From Streptomyces violaceorubidus (lineage in GTDB: Bacteria; Actinomycetota; Actinomycetes; Streptomycetales; Streptomycetaceae): a stretch of 53,613 nt of DNA. The DNA is taken from positions 1-53,613 of the forward strand of contig NZ_JODM01000039.1 of the NCBI RefSeq assembly GCF_000717995.1, given 5' to 3'. Position numbers and translations under genes: made by a program. Under the pieces are notes generated by a model. That model was not told where the DNA came from, did not search any database, and saw only the letters and a program-made list of their open reading frames with translations. Below are positions 7,658 through 16,685 of this stretch, one piece after another. The stretch's first letter is position 1. Each line of letters starts with the position of its first letter.

Positions 7658-8055
7658 CACCACAAGGGACCATTCGACATCGTCCGACACAAGCGTGCGC
7701 AGCGTGTCGGCGTCGTCCCCGCCCAGCGCGGGCATGGCCTCTGGTGGGCAGGTGAACAGCAGAGTCAGAGCCAGGACGTGGTGCGTGGCACGGTACTCGA
7801 AGGACGGCAGTCGCCAGAGGCCCCGGCTGCGCGCGAGCAGCCGGCCTGCGCCGTCCTGTGCGCACAGCCAGGCCAGGGGCACCTGTCGTCCGCCGTCTCG
7901 CGGAGTCACCGGAGCGAGTCGCCGCAGGTGCGGGACCCACTCGCGTTCGGGTTCCCGATCACCATGGCGAGCCCCGACCTCTCCCGCCGCAGCAGATCGG
8001 AGATCTTGGTCACGGCGTCCTCAGTGAGCTCCACCGCATATGTCGTCTCCGTCAT
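7453..8055 (-). pseudogene. Unknown small protein gene, frameshifted or split
   Basis: Starting at ATG 8055 (MTETTYAVELTEDAVTKISD) the first frame stops at 7906 after 49 residues. A second frame begins at GTG 7909, overlapping that stop as GTGA, and runs VTPRDGGRQVPLAWLCAQDG, EYRATHHVLALTLLF to HDSRDRG. Near 7630-7650 the sense frame moves again and ends convincingly as LPSPDRIAADGAFRWLTSSH, LDEALEAWTDTATRLG and TAG at 7453. Read through, the three pieces make one about 200-aa protein. I take it as one gene broken by two frameshifts. The 7906/7909 junction could alternatively be real stop-start coupling. No family was recognised. Confidence 0.5.
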
Positions 8056-8245
8056 GAGCCCCTCCCGTCACGTCTTGCTCGAACATCTCTACGGAGAACG
8101 GCGACAGGCAGGCGGAGGTTCAGCCGACGCGCCCGACCACGACGCGATCCGGCCAGAGGTGGCCGAAACCTCGCAGGCCCAGTGCGTTCCCGGTCCGGCC
8201 GTGCCGCGAGGGGAGGGGACGAGTCGCCCGGATGCCGCCACCGGC

Positions 8246-8431
8246 GAGAAGCAGCTCACTCGCCGTGAGCAGACCCACCAGCGGGGTGCGCAGTTCCTGA
8301 GCGACGTCCGCGGTGAAGCGCTGCTCACTCAGCAGCCTTTGGTGCAGGCTGTCGGCCATCGAGTCGACCGTGGCCGAGATGTCGGTGATCTCGTCGCTGC
8401 CACGGGCGTCCGCGGTCGCCGCGTCAACGCG
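8246..8431 (-). pseudogene. Histidine kinase HAMP/HisKA remnant with His-to-Gln H box
   Basis: The minus strand reads RVDAATADARGSDEITDISA, VDSMADSLHQRLLSEQ and RFTADVAQELRTPLVGLLTA, the HAMP end plus dimerisation helix of an OmpR-class sensor kinase. The phosphoacceptor motif should be AHELRTPL but is AQELRTPL (CAG codon at 8299-8297). Sequence before 8431 and after about 8246 no longer resembles a kinase, so membrane and ATPase domains are gone. It lies immediately downstream of the S53 protease gene in the same orientation. No response regulator remains. Confidence 0.65.
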
Positions 8432-8479
8432 CCCGCTGTGCCGGACGGCTGTCGGAGCAGCGCTCGTAATGCCCCGGCG

Positions 8480-10420
8480 TCAGCGCCGCCGGTACGACTC
8501 GACGTATCCGGCCGCGGGCGAGCCGACGCCGGTGACGGGGTCGTAACCGCGCACGGTCCGCAGCGAGGTGTTCTTGCCGAGGCTGCGCACGGAGGTGACC
8601 AGACCGTCCGATCCGTCGTGACCGTTGACGAAGTCCCGCCGCGCCACCGCTAGTTCGACGCCGGTCGGGGTGTCCGTGACGTCGTGGTAGACCCTGGAGC
8701 CGTACGTGGAGTAGATGACCGGGTTGGCGAATCCGATCGCCGATCCGCCGCGTGCCTCCTGGGCGAGGGCCTGGAGCGCGGTGATCACCGGCGCGGCCAG
8801 CGAGGTGCCTCCGATCCGGCTCTCGTTGTAGTGCCGCGAGCCGTCGGGGAAGGTCTGGGTCTGGCCCACCAGGAACCCCGTGTTGGGGTCGGCGACTGCG
8901 GACAGGTCCGGCACGACGCGGTTGCCCGGCGTGCCGTGGGCGGTGGCCAGCGCCGCGGGCACCACACCTCGCTGGTAGGAGGGCTGAGGGACGGTTCGGC
9001 TCGTCCCGCCCCCCGCGGCGCCGTTGAAGGTGCCGGGGAAGCCGTCCCACGCCGTGCCGTCGGGGGACAGCACGGCGCGTTCGGTGCCCCAGCCGGTCTC
9101 CCAGAGGTACGTATCGCGCTTGCCGACGGCCAGCGACGTGCCGCCCACCGCCGTCACCCACGCGGAGTCGGCCGGGAACTCCACCTGCTTCGTGCCGGTG
9201 ACGATCTCCGTGTCGCCGTAGTCGCCGGAGGAGAAGTAGAAGCCCGTCCCCTGGACCGCGCCCAACTGGAACACCTGGTCGTAGGCGGCCGCGACATCCG
9301 GTGTCACGTTGCTCTCGAAGTCGCCCCACGAGTTGGAGACCATGTCGGCCAGATGCCCGTCGACGACCTTGGCCAGGGCGTCGTAGAAGTCCTCGGTGGA
9401 GCACGAGGCGGCGCCCACGTAGGTGATGTCCGCGGCCGGTGCGACCGCGTGCACCGCTTCGACGTCCAGGGTCTGCTCGCCGTACCAGCCGGCGGCGTCG
9501 CAGTCCTCGGTGTCCGTCCAACGCTCGGGCAGCACCTGCTTCAGCTGCCCCTTGCGCCAGGCGCCGTCACCGTGCCGCTCGGCGTAGGCGGCGGTGTCCC
9601 GCAGGAGGGTCGGCGAGGTGTACGCGTCGACGACCGCGATCCGCACCTTTTTGCCGGTGCGGCGCTCGGCTCCGTAGGCGGCGCGCAGTTGCCGGCCGGT
9701 GTACCCCTTCACGGCGTACGGGACCTTGTGGCCGTATGCGGAGGGCAGCGAGGTCGCGAGGTCGGAGCCGTAGTACGTCGAGAACGGCCCGGAGTTGACG
9801 ACCGCCGGTTTGGGCTGCGGAAGCTGATCGTCGTGACCGAGCATGCGCGGAGCGTTGTCGAGGCCGCTGACGCCGAGTACGGCGTCGGCCGCGAACGAGG
9901 GGACCGACACCGTACCGGCGGGCGCCCGGTAGGACTTGCCGTCCTTCGCGTACTCGTGCAGCCGGGTGCCGAACGCCGCCTCCGCGCTTGCCGCGTCGCC
10001 GGTGGCGGAGACGTAGTGCCGGTTGCCGCCGGTCACCTTCAGACCCGCGGACGTCAGCCACGACCTGACCGTCGCGACCTGCGCGTCGGTGGTGCCGAAG
10101 CGGGCCTTTGCCTGGCGCGGACTCAGGTACTGGCCGTACGAGGGCGATCGGGGGTCGGAGACGGCCTTGGCGTACGCCGAGAGTCCTGCGGCGTCGCGAC
10201 CGGCGAGGTAGACCCGCACGGACACCTTCTCGGCGCCGGAGGCCGTTCCTCTGTCGGCCTGGGCCGTCGCCCACCGCGGCTTCGTGCCCGGGAGGTCGTG
10301 GCGGGCCGGTGCCTCGGAGGCGTGCGCCAGGGGAGTGGTCAGTGTCAGTGCTCCGGCGAGCAGCGGCAGCGTCGCCAGGCCACCTGCCCAGGTTCGCCTC
10401 GTCGCGGGGCGACTTCCCAT
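8480..10420 (-). CDS. Secreted S53 (sedolisin/kumamolisin-type) serine-carboxyl protease
   Basis: A 646-aa preproprotein from ATG 10420, preceded by AGGAGGA five bases away. Residues 1-34 form a signal peptide (RRTWAGGLATLPLLAGAL, cut near AHA-SEA). The pro-domain (about 35-205) includes SYGQYLSPRQAKARFG. The catalytic domain shows the Glu/Asp pair in GEQTLDVEAVHAVAP, oxyanion-side SNSWGD, YFSSGDYGD and the nucleophile GGTSLAAP. These are the diagnostic sedolisin residues. The end, YHDVTDTPTG and YDPVTGVGSP, supplies the C-terminal calcium site typical of the family. It should self-activate outside the cell at acidic pH and degrade proteins. A GTG/ATG start further upstream at 10477 lacks a ribosome binding site. 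Confidence 0.9.
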   Translation of the reverse strand: MGSRPATRRTWAGGLATLPLLAGALTLTTPLAHASEAPARHDLPGTKPRWATAQADRGTASGAEKVSVRVYLAGRDAAGLSAYAKAVSDPRSPSYGQYLSPRQAKARFGTTDAQVATVRSWLTSAGLKVTGGNRHYVSATGDAASAEAAFGTRLHEYAKDGKSYRAPAGTVSVPSFAADAVLGVSGLDNAPRMLGHDDQLPQPKPAVVNSGPFSTYYGSDLATSLPSAYGHKVPYAVKGYTGRQLRAAYGAERRTGKKVRIAVVDAYTSPTLLRDTAAYAERHGDGAWRKGQLKQVLPERWTDTEDCDAAGWYGEQTLDVEAVHAVAPAADITYVGAASCSTEDFYDALAKVVDGHLADMVSNSWGDFESNVTPDVAAAYDQVFQLGAVQGTGFYFSSGDYGDTEIVTGTKQVEFPADSAWVTAVGGTSLAVGKRDTYLWETGWGTERAVLSPDGTAWDGFPGTFNGAAGGGTSRTVPQPSYQRGVVPAALATAHGTPGNRVVPDLSAVADPNTGFLVGQTQTFPDGSRHYNESRIGGTSLAAPVITALQALAQEARGGSAIGFANPVIYSTYGSRVYHDVTDTPTGVELAVARRDFVNGHDGSDGLVTSVRSLGKNTSLRTVRGYDPVTGVGSPAAGYVESYRRR

Positions 10421-10507
10421 GAGTCCTCCTGCCAAGCGGTTCTGTCCCCGGTGTGAACCGGATGAACACTGGAACACTTGGTCAACGGGCTTACTGCTGG
10501 CCCAGGT

Positions 10508-11148
10508 TCAGCGGGCGTCGGCCAGGCCCGGTCGGATCACCTCGTCCCCGGTCTGGGCGAGCAGCGAGATACCGGCCCGCACCGACGGGTCGAGGTACGC
10601 CTCGGGTCGCTGCCAGAAGGCGGTGAGGAATCCGTGGGCGCAGTCGTGCGGGACGGGGGACGGTCTTGACGCGTGCACTGCCCAGCGGCCCGGCCGCGCG
10701 CTCGACCGCGACGGCTCGGGTGCCGTCGAAAGCGGCCGCCTCGGGCAGGTACTCCTCCAGCAGCCAGAACCGGTGGTTGATGCCGGGGTCGAAGGGGAGG
10801 ACGACGACCCGCTGCCGGGCGATGCACAGGAGCTCGCCGATGATGCACGGCCAGCAGGATCATCGCCGGGTCGGCCGAGTCGTCGGCGAGGGGGATCGAC
10901 TCCGCCGTCGCATCCAGGACCGGGGCGGACCCGGCCGGTCGCTGGGCGATCATCACTGCCCCGGGTTCCACGGCGAGCACGGTCCGCGGCGGTTCGTAGG
11001 AGCCGGTACCGGCACCCGCGTTGATCACGGTGATGGCACCGCCGAGCGCCTGATCGATCCTGGCGGCGAGGCGGGGATCTGGTCGCCGGGTGACGGCATG
11101 GGCCGCGCCGATCCTGTCGTAGGTCGCCACGCAGCACCGTAGGCGCAT
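10508..11148 (-). pseudogene. SAM-dependent methyltransferase, broken by frameshifts
   Basis: Three frames together spell a class I methyltransferase. From ATG 11148: YDRIGAAHAVTRRPDPRLAA, VINAGAGTGSYEPP (SAM loop), VLAVEPGAVMIAQRP and ESIPLADDSADPAMILLAVH. Then, after a shift and a probable small deletion near 10840, RVVVLPFDPGINHRFWLLEE, then FDGTRAVAVE. After a second shift near 10650, VPHDCAHGFLTAFWQRPEAY ending in PGLADAR and TGA at 10508. The order and spacing match intact Streptomyces members of this family, so the gene was recently functional but is now dead. Confidence 0.75.
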
Positions 11149-11676
11149 CCCGCCCAGGCGGGGAAGAAGACCGGCCCCGCGCGTTCATCGCCGGTCTGTG
11201 GAGTGAACCGTCCCCCATGGCCGCGAGCCACCACGTGCCGGAGTGCTGCGGGCGATGCCGCTGAGCCGGTCCGGACCCGGGGCGGGGACCGGCGTGCCAC
11301 CGGCGCTCTGGTACGCCCTCGTGCTGAGCTCGACGACGTTCACCCGCACACCGACGGCCCGGAGCCGGCTGGACCGCCTCGGTCGGCTGCCGGATCGGGT
11401 CGGTGAGCCCACCGACACGGGGAGGACTCGGGCCGCATCCGGCCACGGCGCCCGGAGCGCCGGGGCGGCCGCGGTGGTGGCCTCCTCCCGGACAGGGGCC
11501 CGGCGGCCGCGGCCTCGGTCGGCGTCGGGGGAGCGACTCTCCCGACGCCGACCGAGGCCGCGGCGTTCTATTCCGTTGGAGGCCGAACTTGTCCGTGACA
11601 AGCTCTCGTCGACCGGCGCCGACCGGGAAACCCGGGCTCCACGTCATGCGGGGCTTCACGAGGTCGGAGACCAGGC
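11149..11676. other. Gene-poor gap with two inverted repeats
   Basis: No coding sequence is convincing in these 528 bp. It holds a very long hairpin (11506-11564) and a short operator-like repeat CTTGTC-CGT-GACAAG at 11588-11602. Both lie downstream of the exporter gene that ends at 11677. Confidence 0.4.
11506..11564. terminator. Very long perfect hairpin, probable bidirectional terminator
   Basis: The arms 11506-11529 and 11541-11564 are perfectly complementary over 24 bp. The inside can pair a further four (one G.T), leaving a three-base CGA loop and a stem of about 28 bp. No T-run follows on either strand, as is common for terminators in this genus. It lies about 110-170 bp past the stop of the DHA2 exporter. 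Its length is greater than a normal terminator needs. Confidence 0.5.
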
Positions 11677-13086
11677 TCAGCTGCGCACCGACGCGGGCAC
11701 GGCCGGCTGTTCGGCGGCCTGCTGGTTCGACTGCGAGCGAAGCGCCAGGCCGGCCAGCGCCACCCCGATCAGCAGGTCCGCGACGGTGACGTAGGCGGCG
11801 ATGTGCATACGGCCGATGAAGCCGGGGCCGTTCAGGATCGTACCGATGACCGCGATGCCGAACAGCGCGCCCGCCTGCCGGGCGGTGTTCTGCACGCCGG
11901 AGGCCAGACCGGAGTGGTGCGCCGGGGTGCTCGAGATGATGATCGTCGTCAGCGACGAGAGGACGAACGTGCTGAACACGCCCAGCAGAACCATTCCCGT
12001 GGCGGGAACCAGGTAGTTGCTGTCGTGGTCGGTCAGCGCGAACATCACGCCGCCCACCGCACTGCCGATCATGCCCACCAGCAGCATGACGGGGTGCCCG
12101 AAGCGGCGCGCCAGCGGCTTGTAGAAGAGGAAGGTGGACGCGACGGTACCGGCGGTGGCGGGCAGGAGACCGACGCCGGTCGCTCCGGCGGACCAGCCGC
12201 GCGCTTGCTGGAAGTAGAGGGACAGCATGAACAGCACGCTGTAGAAGGCGAAGCCCATCAACGTCGCGGAGAGTACGGCCGCTGTGCGCTGGCGGTGGGC
12301 GAAGAAGCTCGGCGGCAGCAACGGCTCGTCGACGCGGTGCTGGCTGATCACGAAGCCGACGGCGGCGACGATCCCCAGAGCCAGCGGCAGCAGCGTGATG
12401 AGCGATCCCCAGCCGGCCGAGCCCGCGGAGGTGATGCCCGCGGTGACCAGGCCGAGCGCGGCGATGGCGAGGAACTGGCCCAGCTTGTCGGGGCGGGTGG
12501 CCTTCTGCGGGACGGTCTCGGCGACGGAGATCGCGATCAGCGCCACGGTCACCACACCGATGGGTACGTTCACCAGGAACACCGAGCGCCAGCCGAACGC
12601 GTCGACCAGGAGGCCTCCGGCCAGCGGGCCGACCGCGATGGCCAGCGTCGAGGTGGCGACCCAGGCCAGTGCGGCGCGCTGGCGGCGTGCGGCCTCGGGG
12701 AACAGGTGCGGGATCAGCGCCAGGGTCGCGGGCAGCAGTGCGGCGGCTCCCAGCCCCTGGAGTACCCGGCCGCTCACCAGGACCGCGGTGGACGGGGCGG
12801 CGGCGCACAGCGCCGAGGCGACGGTGAACGTCGCCAGGCCGGCCAGCAGCAGTCTCTTCAGGCCTATCCGGTCACCGAGCGCGCCGGCGGTGAGCAGCAG
12901 CGCGGCCAGTACCAGGGTGTAGCCGTTCACCGTCCACTGAAGGCCCGCGATCGAAGCGTGCAGGCTGTCGCGGAGGTCCGGCAGCGCCACGTTGAGGATG
13001 TTGGTATCGAGGATGATCATGAAGTAGCCGAGGCAGATCGCTGCGAAGCCGAGTGCCGGCCGCTGGGCCGTCGGTGAGCTCGTCAT
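11677..13086 (-). CDS. DHA2-family MFS multidrug exporter
   Basis: A 469-aa membrane protein from ATG 13086 behind AAGGAGG. It reads like the 14-helix DHA2 drug:H+ antiporters: YFMIILDTNILNVALPDLRD (family motif D1 in helix 1), GALGDRIGLKRLLLAG (motif A), GRVLQGLGAAALLPATLALI (motif B) and GPLAGGLLVDAFGWRSVFLV (motif C, seen in exporters). It is transcribed opposite to the UspA-like gene and the LAL regulator across a 219-bp gap, so those may share control. The substrate is not predictable. No TetR-type repressor gene accompanies it. Confidence 0.85.
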   Translation of the reverse strand: MTSSPTAQRPALGFAAICLGYFMIILDTNILNVALPDLRDSLHASIAGLQWTVNGYTLVLAALLLTAGALGDRIGLKRLLLAGLATFTVASALCAAAPSTAVLVSGRVLQGLGAAALLPATLALIPHLFPEAARRQRAALAWVATSTLAIAVGPLAGGLLVDAFGWRSVFLVNVPIGVVTVALIAISVAETVPQKATRPDKLGQFLAIAALGLVTAGITSAGSAGWGSLITLLPLALGIVAAVGFVISQHRVDEPLLPPSFFAHRQRTAAVLSATLMGFAFYSVLFMLSLYFQQARGWSAGATGVGLLPATAGTVASTFLFYKPLARRFGHPVMLLVGMIGSAVGGVMFALTDHDSNYLVPATGMVLLGVFSTFVLSSLTTIIISSTPAHHSGLASGVQNTARQAGALFGIAVIGTILNGPGFIGRMHIAAYVTVADLLIGVALAGLALRSQSNQQAAEQPAVPASVRS

Positions 13087-13154
13087 GGCCCCTCCTTGGG
13101 TCGATGGTCCGATGTCCACGCACCATGCTTTCCGGGAACGGCCGACCGGGCTTC

Positions 13155-13174
13155 TGTCAAAATGACTGGTTTTG
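13155..13174. promoter_or_regulatory. Possible operator/-35 in the exporter-UspA divergent region
   Basis: The minus strand carries a consensus TTGACA at 13160-13155. Overlapping it is the inverted repeat CAAAA-TGACTGG-TTTTG (13158-13174). No good -10 box for the exporter was found, so this is a weak call. Confidence 0.25.
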
Positions 13175-13305
13175 CCCCGCGCCGGGGCCGGTCGAGGTGA
13201 CTGGGGGCACGAACCGGCGGCGGTTCGGGCCAGTCGGTCTGACGGATGCGGGAAAGGGGGTGCGGTAGGCACTGTGGTGGCATGAACGTCCGAGAGGAGA
13301 CAGGC

Positions 13306-13713
13306 ATGGACGGCATGATCACCGCCCGCGGCGGCCGGACCGCGGCCGCGTACACGGCAGCGGATCTCACCGAGCCGATGCTGATCGTCTATCGAGGATC
13401 GGCGGCCGTCGTGGAGATCGCGGCCCTGCTGGCGTCCGGACGCACAGCCGTCGTGCTCGCCCCCGTGCCCGGCACCACCCCCGCCGACGTCGAGAGGGCG
13501 GAGCGACTCGCGCATCAGGGTGCTCTGCTGGCCACCGAACTGGGAATCAAGGCCGTCCCGCGCGGGGAGGCGGGAACCAGGCCGGCCTGGCAGGTGGTGA
13601 GCGACGTCGCCGAGGCGACCAGAGCCTGGCTCGTGGTGGCCGGCCCCGAGGCCGAACCCCTGGTCGGGCACATCGAGCGCCCGCTGCTGGTGATACCGGA
13701 TCACCCCGCCTAA
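13306..13713 (+). CDS. Short UspA-like protein
   Basis: A 135-aa protein. ATG 13306 is chosen because AGGAG ends six bases before it; ATG 13282 is an alternative. The fold order is that of a universal stress protein: a strand (PMLIVYRG), a helix and strand (TAVVLAPVPG), a long helix (VERAERLAHQGALLATELGI), DVAEATRAWLVVAGPEAEP, and the closing strand HIERPLLVIPDHPA, equivalent to the RPVLVVP end of UspA domains. The nucleotide-binding glycine motif GxxGSV is not evident, so ATP binding is doubtful. It is followed after only 87 bp by the large LAL regulator in the same direction. Confidence 0.5.
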   Translation: MDGMITARGGRTAAAYTAADLTEPMLIVYRGSAAVVEIAALLASGRTAVVLAPVPGTTPADVERAERLAHQGALLATELGIKAVPRGEAGTRPAWQVVSDVAEATRAWLVVAGPEAEPLVGHIERPLLVIPDHPA

Positions 13714-13800
13714 CGCGTGGGTGCGGATGCCCCGGCGCCGTCGGGCCTCTCGACGCCGCCTCCGGCGCCTTCCGGCCCGTCTGCGAGAATCCCTGGTGTG

Positions 13801-16437
13801 ATGGGCCGCGAACTCTTCGGCCGGGAATCGGAGACCGCCCGGCTCGACCTCCTGGTTGCCTCGGTACTCGACCACGGGGAGGCGTTGCTGCTGCGCGCCG
13901 GTGCCGGACTCGGGAAGAGCGCTCTGCTCCACTACGCCGCCGACCGTGCCCAGGAGAGCGGGCTCCGGGTGCTCCGGGCCACCGGCGCCGAATCGGAGAC
14001 CGACCTGGCCTTCGCGGGCCTGCACCAGCTGCTGCGGCCGGTCATGGACCGCCTGGACACCTTGGTCGAGGCGCAGCGCACGGCGATCGCGCAGGCTCTG
14101 GGCCTGTCCACCGAGCGCTCCGGCACCGACCGCTTCCTGATCTCCGTGGCGGCTCTCAACCTGCTGAGCGAGGCCGCGCCCGTGCTGGTGGTCATCGACG
14201 ACGCGCAGTGGCTCGATCCCTCCTCGGCGGACGTGCTGCGGTTCGTCGCCCGGCGGCTGGCCGATGAACAGATCGGACTGCTCATCGCCGAACGCAGCGG
14301 CCACCCGGACACCTTCGGCGTCAGCGAGCTGCCCGAACTCACCGTCCCCCCGCTGTCCGACGCGGCCTCGGCCCAGCTGCTGGCCGCCGCCGTCACGGTC
14401 CCCATGCCCGCCTCGGTCCGCGACCGCCTGCTCGGCGAGGCCGCGGGCAACCCACTGGCCCTGACCGAACTGCACCTGAGCCTGAGCGGAGCAGAGCTGT
14501 CCGGAGCGGTGCCGCTGTCCGACCGCCCGTTCTGGTCAACCCGCCTGACCACGTTGTTCATCCACGGGGTGCAGCAGCTTCCGCCGCCCTCCCGCGCGCT
14601 GCTGCTCCTCGCCGCCGCGGGCGAAGCGCTGCGCCTGGACGAGTTGCTGCGGGCGGGCAGGGCCCTGGACGCCACCGCCGCGGACCTGGAGGCGGTCGAG
14701 GCCGCGGGACTGGCCAGTGTCCACGACGACGCGCTGGTCTTCCGCCACCCGCTGATCCGCTCCGCGGTCTACCAGAGCGCCCGCTTCGTCGAACGGCAGC
14801 GCGCCCACCAGGCGCTGGGCGACATCCTGGCCGAGGACACCGACCGCAGCGTCCTGCACCGGGCGGCCGCGGCCGCCGGAAAGGACGAGCCGACCGCCGC
14901 GGCCCTGGTCGCGGTGGCCGAACGGGCCCAGGCCCGCGGCGGTCCGGCCGAGGCCGCCGCCGCGCTCGCGCGTGCCGCCGCGCTCTCCCCGGACAAGCAG
15001 GCCGCGGCGGCCAGGCAGGCACAGGCCGCGGAGATGGCCCGGCTGTCGGGGCGGCTGTCGTGGGCGCGAAACCTCGCCGAGGGAGTGTCGGCGGACCCGA
15101 CCGACAAGCAGTTGCAGGGCCAGCTCGCCTACACCCTGGCCGCCATTCACAACGAGTCCGGCGAGCTGGTCGCGGCGGCACGGACCCTGCTGCACTCGGC
15201 CCCGGACACGGTGGACCCGCCGATGGCCGCGCTGATGCTCTCCCGAGCGGCCTTCTTCGCCTGGAACGCCGCCGACCGACCGTTGCTGGCGGAGGTCTGC
15301 GGCCGACTGCGTGAGGTGGAGGTGTCGCCGTGGCTCAACGCGGCCGCGGTCCTGGACGGCCGGCAGGCACCACCCGACCAGGCACCGCCCGAAGAGCTCC
15401 CCGTATGGCTGCGGTTGCTGGTCACCTACAGCGCCTGGATCCAAGGCGTGCGCGGTTGGACGGCTTCGACAGCCACCCAGATGGTGGCAGAGCTGCGGTC
15501 CAGCGGCTCGGCCGGCGAACTGCTGGTCGGCCTGGAGGTCCTCGCCGAATCGGAGGCCGAACTCGGCCGGGTCGAGAGCGCCCGGCTCGCGGCGGACGAG
15601 GGACTGCGGCTGGCACAGGATCTCGGCGGTGATCTGCACGCCAGCATCTTCCGCTCGATCGTGGCCCTGCAGGCGGCCCGAGCCGGTGACCGCGCCCGGG
15701 CCGAGGAGATGGCGCGCTCCGCCTTCGCGTGGGCGGCCGCCCGTCGGATCGGCAGCGTCGCCGCACGCGCCACCTGGGCGCTGGGGCTGCTGGAACTCTC
15801 CGGCGGCGACGCCAAGGGCGCGTACCACCACCTGTCCCGGCTGATCTCGCCCACCGACGTGGCGGCCCATCCGTCCATCGCGGCACGGGCGCTGGCCGAC
15901 CTCGCCGAGGCCGCGGTCCGTGCCGATGCGACCGGCGAGCTCTCCGCCGACCTCCTGGCGTCGGGCACCGCGCTGTCACTGCGGGCCCGCGCGCTGGTCA
16001 CACCGGGGCAGGACGCCTACGGCCTGGCCCTCGAAGCGGCCGAACAGGCCGGGGCACCCTTCGAGACCGCCCGGACGCGGCTGGCGTTCGGCGAGTGGTT
16101 GCGCCAGGAGCGCCGGGGCAAGGAGGCCAGGCCCCAGCTGAGGGGCGCTTTGGACGCCTTCGAGGCGCTGGGCGCGGCAGGCTGGGTCGAGCGGGCCAGA
16201 AACGCCCTGCGCTCGGTCGGCGAGAGTGCCCCCGTGCCCAGATCCAGTCTCGCCACGCTCCTCACCCCGCAGGAGTTGCAGGTCGCCACGCTGGCGGCGC
16301 GAGGGCTGTCCAACAAGGAGATCGGGGCACAGCTGTTCCTGTCGCCGCGCACCGTCGGATACCACCTCTACCGGCTCTTCCCCAAGCTCGGGATCGCCTC
16401 ACGCGCCGAACTGCGCGACCTGGATCTGCTGGGGTGA
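13801..16437 (+). CDS. Large ATP-binding LuxR-family (LAL) transcriptional regulator
   Basis: An 878-aa protein. ATG 13801 begins the conserved GRELFGRESETARLDLLV; GTG 13798 and GTG 13717 are in-frame alternatives with no better ribosome binding site. The N-terminal AAA-type ATPase has Walker A GAGLGKSAL (about residues 35-42) and Walker B VLVVIDDAQWLD (near 137). The long middle is helical repeat sequence. The C-terminus (last 60 residues) is a LuxR helix-turn-helix: LTPQELQVATLAARGLSNKE, then IGAQLFLSPRTVGYHL. LAL proteins are usually activators of neighbouring pathways. The closest candidate targets are the divergent DHA2 exporter and the secreted subtilisin downstream. Confidence 0.85.
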   Translation: MGRELFGRESETARLDLLVASVLDHGEALLLRAGAGLGKSALLHYAADRAQESGLRVLRATGAESETDLAFAGLHQLLRPVMDRLDTLVEAQRTAIAQALGLSTERSGTDRFLISVAALNLLSEAAPVLVVIDDAQWLDPSSADVLRFVARRLADEQIGLLIAERSGHPDTFGVSELPELTVPPLSDAASAQLLAAAVTVPMPASVRDRLLGEAAGNPLALTELHLSLSGAELSGAVPLSDRPFWSTRLTTLFIHGVQQLPPPSRALLLLAAAGEALRLDELLRAGRALDATAADLEAVEAAGLASVHDDALVFRHPLIRSAVYQSARFVERQRAHQALGDILAEDTDRSVLHRAAAAAGKDEPTAAALVAVAERAQARGGPAEAAAALARAAALSPDKQAAAARQAQAAEMARLSGRLSWARNLAEGVSADPTDKQLQGQLAYTLAAIHNESGELVAAARTLLHSAPDTVDPPMAALMLSRAAFFAWNAADRPLLAEVCGRLREVEVSPWLNAAAVLDGRQAPPDQAPPEELPVWLRLLVTYSAWIQGVRGWTASTATQMVAELRSSGSAGELLVGLEVLAESEAELGRVESARLAADEGLRLAQDLGGDLHASIFRSIVALQAARAGDRARAEEMARSAFAWAAARRIGSVAARATWALGLLELSGGDAKGAYHHLSRLISPTDVAAHPSIAARALADLAEAAVRADATGELSADLLASGTALSLRARALVTPGQDAYGLALEAAEQAGAPFETARTRLAFGEWLRQERRGKEARPQLRGALDAFEALGAAGWVERARNALRSVGESAPVPRSSLATLLTPQELQVATLAARGLSNKEIGAQLFLSPRTVGYHLYRLFPKLGIASRAELRDLDLLG

Positions 16438-16685
16438 TCTCCGGCCGCCCGGCGAGCGGGGTTTGACCCGGGCTTCGGGGGCCTCCCCGACGTCATGCCA
16501 TGGATCCTGCATCTCGACCGGTCCGGCACCTCCAACCCCACACGTGTGCGGAGGGTCGAACACACCTCGGTGCAGCGCAGATCACATCTCCGCGACAATC
16601 AGTGCCGTGTTAACACCACTTATCCAGGTGCTTTACACGCCTGCTGGAAGATGGTCGGATTCGACGATCACTCCATGGAGGACAT
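16438..16685. promoter_or_regulatory. Upstream region of the subtilisin gene
   Basis: A 248-bp gap carrying the perfect palindrome CACACGTGTG at 16539-16548, about 140 bp ahead of the next start and identical to that at 3326-3335. GGAGG at 16677-16681 serves the GTG at 16686. No gene was seen. Confidence 0.3.

Noticed and set aside
8684..10456. A 590-codon plus-strand frame opposite the sedolisin gene
   Set aside because: The minus strand shows signal peptide, pro-domain and all S53 catalytic residues. The plus frame is a Val/Gly/Arg-rich shadow.
13087..14475. Upstream extension of the DHA2 exporter frame into the LAL regulator region
   Set aside because: The exporter clearly starts at 13086 behind AAGGAGG. 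The extension is antisense of the UspA-like and LAL genes.
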